A DNA stretch of 64,000 nucleotides from Karstenula rhodostoma CBS 690.94 (lineage: Eukaryota > Ascomycota > Dothideomycetes > Pleosporales > Didymosphaeriaceae): positions 816,198 through 880,197 of the forward strand of contig MU001500.1 in the NCBI GenBank assembly GCA_010093485.1. Reading direction: 5' to 3'. The translations under genes were made by a program, and so were the position numbers. The notes beneath the pieces were generated by a model, which was given only the letters and a program-made list of their open reading frames with translations, was not told the origin of the DNA and searched no databases. Positions within the stretch are counted from its first letter, which is position 1. Each line of letters opens with the position of its first letter. This document shows, one piece after another, positions 1 through 11,520 of the stretch.

Positions 1-839
<839 letters not shown>

Positions 840-1981
840 AGATTGCATCTGGAAATGATGTCGGTAGTTGCGTGGATATGGGAAGCTTGGTCGCATTGAA
901 TTGAGCGTTTTGCATTGGGACTGGCGGAGGGACTGTGTGGCAGAGCATCTATTCCATGTCTATGATTTATGAAATAGTAGTCTAAATACAGTTGCAAAGA
1001 AGCTTCTGCCAATCTGCCAATCTACCAATGCCGGTGACAAGCGAACCTTTAATATCCGTGAGCCAGGCGTGGCACAGCCGAGGCCTAGATCGATCTCCTA
1101 GCTCAGTCTCAATATCGAATGTATATGTATATGTCATATCCCAGAAGGTACGTGGTCAGGTACATGATCACAGCCGTGAAGCCGATAGGGTACGGATGTG
1201 GCTTTGAGCACGTGTGACGTCGTGTGCTCACTACGAGTCATCAAGCCAACAACAGAAGTGTGTGTTCTCAACGTGGTGACGGGTGTCACAACGGGGTTCA
1301 TGGGCTAGTGTATGATAGCAGCATGTGGTCAGATTAAACTCTCTGTGCTGATGGTGTATCAAACCGGACCGTTCGAAGGCCCCAAGAGAGGTCTTGTCCA
1401 TACGTGTAAGTTCTGTCTTTTTGTGAAAAGATATAAGCCAGAAAAACATGAAGCGGCTACGCATAAGAAGTGCATTATCGCAGGCGATGTATGATTCGAC
1501 GAGTATAGTCCAGGGTTTTGAAAAATGGCCCCCACACGGGATAAAGGTTTTAGCGCTTATTTCATTCCAGGCGCGCACCTGAAACATTCCTATATTCCTC
1601 TGAAATTGCCCTGCCACAATAACGATACGATACACAAAGATATTGTAGAGGTTCGCATCGCCCGGTTAACTCCGCGTCAGGGCACCTACAGATTACATAA
1701 CGCATATCGCCGCTTAGACCCGCTTTTATAATATATACTATATTCTTATTGGATCGCTTCTAAGTAGCTCAACTGGGCAATGCAAAATTCTCCGGTAGTT
1801 GTACAATCTCTCAGGGGTTCCAGGAGCCAGCAGGGGGGAAATTGCTTGTAAAAGGCCATTCAAGGGCTTTGCGAACCTTGACGAGCTAGTCTCCCGAACC
1901 CTCTGGTTGACTGCACTGCAGGGTGATCTAAGAGCTTGCGACCCTACCAAACAATTCAGGATCATAGTAAGCAGCGGAACC
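840..1981. other. Intergenic, no gene seen
   Basis: This stretch holds the 3' end of the protease transcript and the upstream region of the BTB gene. Reading frames are short and show no family features. An AT-rich patch with TATA-like sequence lies near 1728-1745, about 240 bases before the BTB start. Confidence 0.6.
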
Positions 1982-2974
1982 ATGTCTTCCAACATTGCTC
2001 CATCCAGGTCGCCTGGACCATCTCTTGCACAAGTACATCCTCCTCCTAGTACATCGCCTGGGAACAGTTCCACCACCACTGCATCATATTCTTCTACTGG
2101 TGCATCTGCTTCTAGCACGACCACTCCGTCTCCTAATCCGTTTGTATTCAACGCAGCAGCTTCAGGAAAGGAAACTGCTGGATCGAAGACTAAGAATACG
2201 GGAACTCCATCTTGGCTTCCAAGAGGGCAGAGATTGCAACTGTAGGTCCTCTTACTCTTGTTTGGCACGACAGCTCTCATCGCGAGGACTCGTGCGCTAA
2301 CTACGATCAGGTTGAAGGGCCCGAGCATTGAGATTGTCGTTGGTTCCGACACAAATGTCTCCAAAGAAACCTGGTGCTTGCCAATGAGTCTTATATCGCA
2401 CCACTCGCCCTTTCTCAAAGCCGCTTGTTCTCACGACTTCAAAGAAAAGGAAGAGAATCGCATCACATTAGCGGATGAAGACCCACGTATATTCTCGCTC
2501 TTTGTCGAATGGATGTATTACGACACATATACGCTCGCATTCGATGCTGTCTACGTTGCGGACACCGACGCGAAAGCTTGGATCCTGGGCGATAAGCTGA
2601 TGTCGACAGCTTTCAAGAATTTTGCTTTGGGACGTACCTACGATGCACATCAGATTGGCAACCTGCTCGGTGGATCAGTCACGGCGAATTTGGTTGCCTA
2701 TGTATGCGAAAATACTGTAGAAGATGCGAAGCTCCGTCGATACTACATCGACTTTGTGGTCACGCATTTCTCGAATATCCACAGGGTTTCAGGAACTATT
2801 GAAGAGTGGGACAGTGTCATGATGGAGTTCGATGATGTGCGAAAAGCCCTTTTCAACGCTATGAGATCGAGTAGTCAGTTCGGTCGTGTTGGAACAAGGG
2901 ATTCGTATTTGGAGGCAATGAGCTCATCGAAACCCAATGAATTAGTTGGAAAGGAGGTAGAACTCAAGGGCTGA
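1982..2974 (+). CDS. BTB/POZ domain protein
   Basis: Exons 1982..2241 and 2311..2974; the 69-nt intron runs GTAGGT to CAG with branch-like gctaac, and joins CT|G so the frame is kept. Predicted 307 aa. Residues 1-85 are a Ser/Thr/Pro-rich, low-complexity tail. After it comes a BTB fold: IEIVVGSDTNVS, the LISHHSPFLKAAC core, ITLADEDPRIFSLFVEWMYY, then helices ending in a Lys-rich tail. BTB domains dimerise and often link substrates to Cul3 ligases. Many fungal members of this small BTB class have no known role, and no MATH, Kelch or ankyrin partner domain is present here. The start is the first ATG in frame after a stop-free leader; an earlier non-ATG extension is unlikely. Confidence 0.8.
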
Positions 2975-3132
2975 CAAGGGACGATCGACCCTTACCATTC
3001 GCACTGTTTACTTGCGCCTTGAAAATTTGAGCCATTCCTTTGATTGCATTGAAATCAGGGTGCGCATTACGACAGTGTCTGACCGAACTTTGGGCTTGAA
3101 GTTGACGAACATCTCAGCCCAGGAAGTAAAAC

Positions 3133-3558
3133 ATGGCGCAGTCGATCTGGTCAGAAACAAGAGGTTCCCAGAGAACTCAGAGCAGCGCAAACAGACGTTA
3201 CGACCGCCTTTTGGAAAATTCGGATTCCGTCAGCGGTCTTGGGCTGAGAACAAAAGACCGAAGCGGGTAGAGATGCGAGACAAATGGTAAGTCGAGAACT
3301 TCTTGCGTAAACGTCGGATTTATCAAATTACAACTTCGCACGCTCATCGTAGAGCAAGTTACCCTAGGATACGTGATTTTTATTCGTCTCGCAAGCTCTT
3401 CTGTTGCTGGTACAGTGATACTTCGTCCTGGTCGAGGCCGCTTTCGAGGGAGTCCAACTTCGCCTATCCCGGCTCTGGTACACGTGCCGGCAAAGGCATC
3501 GGGGCGAGGACCGCTCAACACCTTGATCCCGAGCACCGTCAGAGAGGTTCAGAGTGAG
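3133..3558 (+). pseudogene. Possible small gene or gene remnant, function unknown
   Basis: An ATG at 3133 opens 134 nt (MAQSIWSETRG start) that can be joined from a weak donor (GTAGAG at 3267) to an acceptor TCGTAG at 3352, continuing in frame to a TGA at 3556. The result is a short basic Ser/Arg-rich peptide. A second piece near 3815-4006 reads FAQGAQKQLARLSLFWSKL and ends RNIEVARER before a stop. It looks protein-like but has an in-frame stop just upstream and no start. I do not recognise either piece. The weak donor and several equally open frames make a real gene uncertain. A decayed gene or mobile-element fragment is as likely. Confidence 0.25.
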
Positions 3559-4365
3559 TTTGTTATAGATTATTGTGATGCATCGCTGCATCGTAGAAGT
3601 TTTTTTATGAGCGCTTATTCTACTAACCCGAGCACAGAAAACAGACTAACTACTTATTCTACAACGTGCTTATAGCGCGGAGCCGCTCAGTCACCTTTTG
3701 TTACCTCTCGAAGAAGAGTGGGTATTAAACCAAGCAGAAGGCGTCACCCTCACGCGAATCATTTGCGTCATTGCTAAACAGATCTACCTGATTTAGTTCA
3801 GCACATGCTCTTAGAGCTTCGCACAAGGTGCCCAGAAACAGCTCGCACGTCTTAGTCTGTTCTGGAGCAAGTTATTCGGGTATCTCGGTATCAATTTCAC
3901 GTCACCAATCCGTAACAACATCGCACGGGGGGACGGTGATACGGTCGCGCTGACGCTGCAGGAGATCGATGCACGGAATATCGAGGTTGCGAGGGAGAGA
4001 TGAGCTGAGTGAACGCCCGAAGAGCGCGCTGCTTCCCAGGCGTACAGTCAGAGCTATCAAGTTCGTGTTGCGAACACAATCCGTTGTTTCAAGGCCAAGG
4101 CGAAGCGGCGAGGCATACGCAAGAGCAGGCTCGATCGAAAGGTAAAGGGATTCCAGAGGGCAGCGGGACAGGCTCATGATAGGAGTGAGCCTCCAGTTGA
4201 CCCCGCATCGATCCTGACGTTGTGAGCCGAAGGCTTCCAAGGGGCTAGGTCTCAGCTTCGTTGCGACACAGAGGCCGAGAGGAAAACTCGGCCTACCTCT
4301 CTTATCTCTAGCTATATTGTCATAGTAAAGAACTGTATACGTATTAGACTGTAAGTTGCCTTGGG

Positions 4366-4461
4366 ATATAGTATTCCAAAGCACAACGCGCCTTTTTGTC
4401 CCCCTTGCTTCATAGATCCACCCCGCCTCATGTGATTATCTACAATATATAGTATTCCAAA
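4366..4461. repeat. 15-bp direct repeat pair flanking 66 bp
   Basis: The word atatagtattccaaa occurs at 4366-4380 and again at 4447-4461, enclosing 66 bp. The layout resembles a target-site duplication around a very small insert, but the enclosed sequence shows no terminal repeats. Confidence 0.5.
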
Positions 4462-4962
4462 TTGTCAAAGTTTCCCTTTCGGTCCCTGTTCACTGTATAT
4501 AGTTGAGAGTGACACCTGTCCGAGGACGATGCGGAGGATCATTACAGCGGCAAGGTCTTTAAGACTCGTCTGGGCAGTCTTCGGCGGTGTCGAGCGGCCC
4601 CGAGTGCGCGCTGGGCCGTGAGGTGTGCGGCATGTTATCGTCTCTGGGCAGAAGGACGCATGAACAGATGATAGCCGGTGCATGAAATCCTATCATGTAT
4701 TAGCCTTCCAGGCTTATCGTCTGCAATGCGATTTAGCACACCTCTTACAATGATGGCACAGTAAGAATTGCTGTGCAGCCTTCCGGGCCGCCAGATACAC
4801 AAGCAAAATAACTAGCTTGAGTAGAACTGTCAGGAACCAAGAGATCCAAATAATACACCTATAGCCTTGATGTTGGTGTAGTAATGCTGTGATTTGCTGT
4901 GTTCGTATACTCAGATAGGCCAAAAATGCATCAGGTTTCCCAAGCTTCAGCAACACCCCAGG

Positions 4963-4969
4963 AAAAAAA
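4963..4969 (-). terminator. Pol III-type oligo-T stop behind the tRNA-like element
   Basis: Read on the minus strand, the base just after the tRNA-like 3' end is C, followed by seven T residues. That is a normal RNA polymerase III termination signal, and its tight placement supports transcription of the element at 4971-5103. Confidence 0.55.
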
Positions 4970-4970
4970 G

Positions 4971-5103
4971 TGGACTTGCTGGGAATCGAACCCAGGACCT
5001 TTCGCAATCCCAAATCAATGCGAAGCGAACCTATTAGATATTAGCGAGGCCAGAATCATATTACAACATTTTTCCTTACATTATACCCCTAAACCACAAG
5101 CCC
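4971..5103 (-). tRNA. tRNA-like element (Pro-like) with a long interruption; tRNA, tRNA pseudogene or SINE head
   Basis: On the minus strand a 7-bp acceptor stem forms between GGGCTTG (5103-5097) and CAAGTCC (4978-4972) with discriminator A. The T arm CTGGG/CCCAG with loop TTCGATT (4995-4979) is perfect, so box B is intact. A box A-like word TGGTTTAGGGGTATAATG follows the acceptor stem. The anticodon region is unusual. A loop reading TTTGGGA (UGG, proline) lies at 5014-5008, but the flanking stem TTCGC/GCGAA is spaced too widely, and about 50 nt sit between the D arm and that stem. A second reading, TTCGCA (CGC, alanine) with a 12-nt intron at the 37/38 position, fits the stem better, and G3:U70 in the acceptor stem is an alanine identity pair. 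An oligo-T stop follows at once. Confidence 0.45.
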
Positions 5104-5661
5104 ATTGCTTGATTTGATAAGAATATGTAAATTATCAATATAATTATAGTAATAAAATTTGGGCCAGCATCTCAGACTCGGAGTGTTCCCCAATGGAAAA
5201 TTTTCGTCCACATAGTATTTCTGTCATCAGCTGACGGATACAGTCGTGTGGTACTGGGGCAAACTATGTGGGGTTGAACCAGGGGCGGAAAACTCGGGTT
5301 GGGCGGAAGTGTCCGAGCATGCGACCAAGCATCACGGACACACTCGCTAGACGAAGAACCGCAAGTCTTGGAAAATTTGACTGTTGAAATACTTCTATTA
5401 TTACTTAAAAGCCTCGAATAAATATCCCGGAGCTCGACAATGGAAGTGTACAGTGGCTACGCGTAGCGAAGGATTCATGTTTCTGAGATAACCTCGAGAC
5501 GAGAAGTCGTACATCAGCCTCTCTATCAATACGGCAGACACGGCGCATTGCAACACCGCCCTGAAGGTGGTCCTTCAATCACTGATGCATAGGTACTCCT
5601 CATCACAAATAAACGGGAAATCACATCGCAACACAACCACGCATCAACAGAACAATGACAA

Positions 5662-5669
5662 TGACGTCA
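5662..5669. promoter_or_regulatory. CRE-type palindrome TGACGTCA
   Basis: A perfect 8-bp ATF/CREB-type bZIP site. It lies about 155 bp beyond the 3' end of the gene at 5825-6037, so it has no obvious target promoter. It could occur by chance. Confidence 0.2.
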
Positions 5670-5824
5670 ATCATAATATGTCATTATGAGGCTATCGCTT
5701 CCTCTGCAGCTACCTTTCCGGTTTGGAACCGCAGCTCAAATGTAATCTGTCTCAACCACTCGTGATGCATGTCCGGCCTCCATGATCCTGTTTCCGAACT
5801 TCCCGCTTCTCATCCACCGACCAC

Positions 5825-6037
5825 TCATTTCTTGCTCGTCGTCTCCTCAGCGTGCTTCGCAAGCGGGTGTGTGGGGTTTGACTGGAGGTCGGCCTTCTGG
5901 TCGTCGTTGGCCTGCTTGGTGCCTTCTGAGGGAGCGCCGCCCTGGTCATTGACGTTGGAGGCGGGGGCGTCGGACTGCTGGGCACCCGACTGCTGCTCGG
6001 GCTCGGGAGACTGGCGGCCACCGTTGGGAGCGGACAT
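5825..6037 (-). CDS. Short conserved fungal disordered protein (70 aa)
   Basis: A single open frame with ATG (start MSAPNGGRQSPEPEQQ, end HAEETTSKK). It is rich in Gln, Ser, Pro, Asp and Gly, with no hydrophobic segment, no Cys and no known domain, so it is probably unstructured. I recall similar short proteins with the same MSAPNGGRQSPEPE opening in other filamentous ascomycetes; this is memory, not a search. The function is unknown. The region just upstream (6038-6240) has the look of a promoter and leader: TG-rich, no other frame. A leader intron is possible. Confidence 0.75.
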   Translation of the reverse strand: MSAPNGGRQSPEPEQQSGAQQSDAPASNVNDQGGAPSEGTKQANDDQKADLQSNPTHPLAKHAEETTSKK

Positions 6038-6863
6038 TTTGATCTGTCTGACTGTTAGACAATCACACCACTAGCTGTCGGATGAAGCTCATACGGTTTG
6101 TGGGGGGTGAGGGCTGTGAGAGCTGTGAGAGCTTGTTAGTTACTTTCTTCATGCGCGTGGCGGTACTTGTTTTATAACTGCAGCATGGACTATGGCGGAC
6201 TTACAGAGGTTTGAGTGTTATTTGAGGATTTAAGATGTTCGAAAAGTCGTTCGGATGTCAATGAAGCTTGCAGGAGGCGCGAGCCCCGCGCTTTTCATCC
6301 ATTGCGTGCCCCACGGCATACGTCATGTTACAAACAGCTTGGCACGCACCCAATCTAAGATTGGGATGCGTCTACGTCAATGTTTATTAAATAAGCGCTG
6401 ACGAGCAGCGGCCTCTTGCTGTTAAAGTAGATGAGCCACCGGTAGTTGTGTCCGACGTATTGAATTAAGCAAGGTGCTTATAAGTTCTAGGTGTAATGCC
6501 ACAGCTAGGCATGGAGCACAGCGATTCTGTATCTGGCGGCCTGTGCTTTAGATACCGATTGTCTTAGATGCCGGTTGCCGATGGCATTTAGTCGGGCCCT
6601 CTAGGAGTTTATAAATTGCGTGTTGAACCTGTGAATGTCTAATGCCATGTGGTAGTATAGCTCGTAATGCGATTCCGATCCTAATAAAACTTAAAACCCT
6701 AATTACCCTATTGAGCCGACATACTCGACAAAATCAATCGAAGGATGCCGTCACGAGTACATCGGTGGAAATGGAACAGGGACGGTGTTCTACGCCGGAT
6801 ATCTATATGCCCGCTGAACTATCACCTCCGTAAAGAAACAGCCAAGTCATGTCTCACATCAAT
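6038..6863. other. Intergenic, upstream region of the 70-aa gene
   Basis: Contains the presumed promoter of the short minus-strand gene and the 3' side of the GPHR gene. No frame longer than about 60 codons looks genuine. Nothing else is seen. Confidence 0.6.
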
Positions 6864-8516
6864 TCAATTCAGCTTCCCCATCTCCAGGTCTCCTTCCCCA
6901 AACTCGTCCTCGTCATCCCATCCCTGGCCTTTCCATCGTTTTCCTGCCCAGAGCCCTACCGCTGTGGCTGCACTCGCCAGCAAGAACCACCCCTCAAACC
7001 ACCTCTCTGTGAAGGCCGGCTCCAGCGGTGCACCCAGCGCCTCGGAGATAGCGCTCTTCATTTCCACAGGCAGGTTACTCCGCAGCAGGAGCGCGGAGCT
7101 GATCACATACGTAGCGGCAATCTGAGAGATGAGTAAGGCGAAATTGGCCTGGGCGTGGTGGAGAACGCCTGGGAGTACGCGCGCGAAAAGGAAGAAGGTC
7201 TGCACGACGCTGTTGAAGGATGCAAGGAGCATGATTCCGGAAAGCAGGAAGGATATAGTGCGACTCCAGGCTACGCGGTCTATCGTAGGATCCCAATGCT
7301 TAGCCAATATCGCGAGAAAGTTGTTGATCGGGTCAGTATTCGAGAAGCTTGTGTTGGGGGATGAGAAGCGTCTGAGAGTAGTAAATGTTGTCGCCGTGAC
7401 TCTGTAAAAGCAATAGACAGAGAATATCAACGATACGAGGTTCAACAAGCGACCCTGGACCGTGTATGAGCGGAGCTGGGTCTGTCGCCGGTTCTGTAGG
7501 AGAGATAGTGAGTTTTGGAGAGTGTTGCGCATCGTCTCGAGGCCTTGAATTTCGAGCTGTAGAGTGTTTCGTTCTACAATCTCAGGGTTTCCACGCAGAT
7601 TACCCACGACGCGGGTGACGAATCCTTCCTGGGGTGTGTCCGAGAGTTTTCTTTGTACAGCGCGAAACCGACTTTCTTTCGTTGCCAGCATGTCATTCGT
7701 GGCATCAAGCCCGGCTTGTTTACGAGCGATATCTGACTCGGTAACCTATCGATAGCAGTTAGTCTACCGCAAGCGATTCGATACTTCGCAGATACTACGT
7801 ACTGGACGGTATTTCACGCCGAATGTCTGCCAGAGCGAACTGACAGCGGCGAAGCCGGCCAGCGAAGCCATTAGGCTGATACCGATGACACCGATTCTTT
7901 CTAGGCAACCTTCGCTGAAGGTATGCTCATGTATGTATGATTCCTCGTGCAAGAATGTCCCCAGCAACCCTCTGCCCAGGTACCAGAAGCCCGCAAGCCA
8001 TGCCGCCAGACCAGTAATCTCAAGAATCCACGCCAGCTTCCGCTGACCTTTCTGTGACCTGCTCAAATTCCATCCCGAAACCACCGAATGTATAATCAAT
8101 GCCGGAGTAAGGACGATGATCAGAAATAATAGCGACGGCAGTGTGATCTTCAGCGCCAGTGTCCGTGTTGCGCGATTGACGGTGTTCGATATCTCGCAAA
8201 GGATGAGCTCGGCGAGGACGGTGGATAGCGCAATGTTCGTGGAGAATGTCGCGCTGGCGATCGTGCGCGCTGTTATGCGCAGTTTCCTGAATATCGACGT
8301 CTTTTCGCGCCACGTAAAGCCTGCTAGCTGCGCATCGTGGTGGCTCTTCAAGGGCGCGTGCCCGGATAGCAGTGGGAAGAGCTTATGCGACACGGCGACG
8401 GCGACAATGAAGAAAGTCGCCACAAACGGCAGGGCCGAAATGGCCATAGCGGATGGGCTTCGTTTTTTCACCCAGTTGGGGCTGCAGGCATCGCAGTCGT
8501 CGTCGAGCGGCAGCAT
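6864..8516 (-). CDS. Golgi pH regulator / GPR89-type membrane protein (GPHR)
   Basis: Exons 8516..7803 and 7745..6864, with one 57-nt intron (GTACGT..TAG, phase 0), give 531 aa. GPHR proteins are polytopic anion channels of the Golgi needed for lumen acidification; plant relatives (GTG1/2) were proposed as abscisic-acid receptors. Hydrophobic segments start near residues 28, 105, 140, 180 and 215. A charged coiled loop follows (SRFRAVQRKLSDTPQEGF), then the ABA_GPCR C-terminal domain with QLRSYTVQGRLLNLVSLIF and DRVAWSRTISFLLSGIM, ending in an acidic tail. The start is set at the ATG of MLPLDDDCDACSPNWV; codons before it in frame (TTG TAC TCC) are not a start. Length is near the usual 450-540 aa. 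Confidence 0.93.
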
Positions 8517-9224
8517 GGAGTACAAGTATAGGTGTCAAGTGTGGCTGTTGTGCAGGCTGTTGCGTCACTGCCACTACGTCGTCGTCAGAAGGTTGCGCGT
8601 GCGCTCGATAGATTCACCATGTGTGCTGGTTCGATGGTGCATGACAGTGTTTCCGCAAGCCAACAACCGAGCATATCTATTCAACGTTGGGACTGTGAGA
8701 AGGAACGCGCGGAACGTGTTTCGGGTTACTACTTTGCCAAGCACACCCCACGCGGCTCCGTGTCGTCATGTCCTGGACAGATCTTCCCCGGGAATGGCAA
8801 GGGCCCTGAAATAGTTCACAAAGCGAAGTATTCGCGTCGACAGTCGAAACACCGAGGCAAAGGCTTAGAGAGCGGCCCACAGTACCCGCACCTTGTACAA
8901 TCGATAAGATAGAGATGCTGTGATGCATTGGTCAATTGGCACACAATGTGTAGGACTTTAGATACTTCGTAAAAACCGTAAATTAAGCTACGCTATCTGA
9001 GCATAATCAGATGTAGCTCGGAACACACGATCACTTTCTAGAACAATGTGCGGTTTTGCCGTGCATGGGCAAGCTTGCTTGCATTATCTATCTGATATCT
9101 CCTGCATTCCTAACCTCGTTATCATGCCTTTTTGTTGATTATTGATGACCTCGCCTGCCCGCAAAAGGGATTGTGTTGGGTGCTCGGATAACTCTGGTGG
9201 CTATTTGAGGCACCAATATGGCGC
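8517..9224. other. Intergenic between GPHR and universal stress protein genes
   Basis: Promoter side of the GPHR gene and 3' side of the stress-protein gene. Open frames here are short and lack family features. Nothing else is seen. Confidence 0.6.
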
Positions 9225-10851
9225 TCAAATTGAATGATGGTGTTGAGTCGACTCGGCTTTTAGCACCTCTTCCGCCTTAGTCTCGGTACGCTCCCGAGCT
9301 GTGGATTCTGCACCATTGTGCCCAGCACCCGTCTCGCCAGAGTCTTTCCCTTTGATCTCGGGCACAGTCTGCTCTTCCCCGGCCTCCGTATCAAGGTTTA
9401 CGCCTAACCCAGAAGTGGCAGTTGGTACGCCACCCTCATCCTCATCATCGCTGCTGCTCGAGTCTGATATCTCGGGGCTCTCAAGATTCTGCAGCTCTGG
9501 GCTCTTCATAATAACGCCAGGGCTCTTCAGATCTTGGTCGGCGATGGTTCGGTCCAGGGTCACGGGGATAGTCTGGGTTTGGATCAGAGGACTTCCTCCC
9601 AGCGGTCTATAACCAATCGCTGCGGCCACCGCGGCGGCCTCATCTTCGGACGCTCCCCGTGTGTCTTCTGCAGTGAAACTACGTGCATCGGTGTCGATCA
9701 GGTGGCCACTCTTTTCCAACAGGTCCTTGTAGGAGTGTCTGTTTGGGTCGAGAGCGCGTTTGTTTCGAGCCTTGTTACGCTTCGACGAAGGGCGCACAAC
9801 GATAACGGGCACAGGTGAATGCTGTAGGCAGTACTTGGAAACTGATCCAGGAAGCAGGCCTTGAAAACCACCGAGGCTTCGACCTTTGGTCCCGACCACG
9901 AGAATTGCTGGCTCGTACAAGTTGATCTACGTGTAATTAGTCTTGATACGATCATATCCAGTGTTTTGGCTCACCATGTCATCAATAACACTGTTCACCT
10001 TGCCCATCGCGAACTCCAAAATCAAATTGATCGCTTTGTTTTCATGGTTCTTCCCCTGAACAGACTTCATCAAAGCTTCCGCCTCCGCACGGTAGCGACC
10101 CTTCTCCACGCTTCTGTCGCTGGCTATGTTGTCGTCTTTCTCCACCACCCTCAAGCACACGACCTCGTCGCCATCGTCCACCAACTCATCTATCAACCAT
10201 TGCAGCGCATAGTCGGAATAGTCGTTGTCATCGCAGCCGCAGAGAAACGTTCGTGAGCGTTTGGTGTACTCGTAGTCCTTGTGTTTAGCTATGAGCGTAA
10301 ACGAGTTTTCTTCAATAAAATCGGCCGGTTTGTCGAAGGTATCGAAGGACACGCGGGGTTGGAATACACTGTGGACCTGTTAGCAAAGGGCGCGTCATCA
10401 GAAGCAACTGTGAGGAACATGAGAGGCTCCCAAGCCTAGTGCTCTCTCCTAGAGCTGCCCTCGAACGGTGGGGCATACTCCGCCATGGCCGTCCGTCATT
10501 GAGAGTGAGAGGAGGAAGGGCGGTGACAGCGAATGGCACAGCTGGGCACAGGAACGTGCTCTTATGCCGGGGCGGTCTGCACGAGGAGTGGTAGCGAGCC
10601 AATACTTACGGGGGAGGAGGAGGTGACGATATGCGGCGTCTAGGCTGGCCACGGCGCGGGCTGCCTTTGGGGTGCGACCGGTCGGCATGCGCCTTGAACT
10701 GAATCGACGGGCGGCGCGAGGGGTCCTCCGAGCCCGCTCCCGCGGCGGGCAGCAGCTGTGGGCTCACCGTCTGGCCTGGCGTCGAGCTTCGGGGTCGGGG
10801 AGGTGCTGGAGAGGCATTCCGTGATTGTGACGTGGGGGAAACGCCGCTCAT
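9225..10851 (-). CDS. Universal stress protein (UspA) domain protein with long disordered flanks
   Basis: Exons 10851..10610, 10368..9975 and 9926..9225 (introns of 241 and 48 nt) give 445 aa. Residues 1-85 are Ser/Pro/Arg-rich (start MSGVSPTSQSRNASPAPPRP). The Usp domain follows: a TFLCGCDDNDYSDYALQWL strand-helix start, EVVCLRVVEKDD, and after the last intron VVGTKGRSLGGFQGLLPGSV with PVPVIVVRP. That Gly-rich stretch is the ATP-binding signature of the family (G-x2-G-x9-GS). The C-terminal 180 residues are acidic and low in complexity, ending in HHHSI. The first intron is long for this region but its ends and frame fit well. Usp proteins in fungi are linked to stress survival; the exact role here is unknown. 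Confidence 0.9.
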
Positions 10852-11520
10852 CCTGGTATTTGATCAGATCAGGTCGCAAAGCGCATGCCAGACTGCGCCG
10901 GCCGAAAATCCTTGCGTGCAATCGTGGGCTCCGACAAGTGACGATGCTGCTGTGCTTCGGCTTGGCGCGGGGGGAATCAGGCGGGGGGATCGTGCGATTG
11001 GCGACTCAGTGACGCTGGAGAGGTTGGTCGGTCGCGGTGGGCGGTTGTCCGACGGCGCTTGGGGATGTTATGGACTATATGGACTGAGGGTCTGTCTAGG
11101 AAGTCGCTGCTCCCAAGTCATTTCAAGCTGGTCCATGTCCACGCCTGCCGCGCCGAGAGTTCCAAATGGACGGCTTTGTTCCGGGCAGCGTGGGGACATG
11201 GATGCGCCCGCCCACCTGGGCACTGCGGGAGGCACGTGAGCGTTTGGCGCCATGCAGGTGGTGAACGCCAGCAACCCAGACACGTCACGTTCTTAACTGT
11301 AGCCCATGGCGCGGTCCGGTCAAGGTGAGCCGCGCAGATCGGCCAGTCCTGAGACAGCCATTACCTAAACTCTCTCTCACGCATCACGCTTTCATAGCAC
11401 ACACTTTTGGGTCGGCGAATTGAATTCTGCCATAGCACTATCACATTTCGTTTGAACAGAGCAGTAGCTTTTCCAAGAGAAAGCCTATCTAAGTAACCAA
11501 GATGGCGGCTATTTCCTCCA
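10852..11520. other. Intergenic, upstream of the stress-protein gene
   Basis: GC-rich promoter and leader region of the Usp gene plus the 3' flank of ZUO1. Reading frames are open on several strands because of high GC, without codon pattern or domain support. Confidence 0.6.

Larger units (their letters stand above)
2975..5824. other. Gene-poor stretch with remnant-like sequence
   Basis: About 2.85 kb between the BTB gene and the short conserved gene at 5825. Two candidates lie inside (a doubtful gene at 3133-3558 and a tRNA-like element at 4971-5103), described separately. Between 4320 and 5160 the sequence is AT-rich and partly repetitive. The rest shows no supported gene. Confidence 0.55.

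Noticed and set aside
1738..2418. 226-codon minus-strand frame opposite the BTB gene
   Set aside because: It overlaps the BTB exons, which have a clear domain, and has no supporting features of its own.
6660..6720. Telomere-like ccctaa words
   Set aside because: Only single, separated copies (aaaccctaattacccta) occur, not an array.
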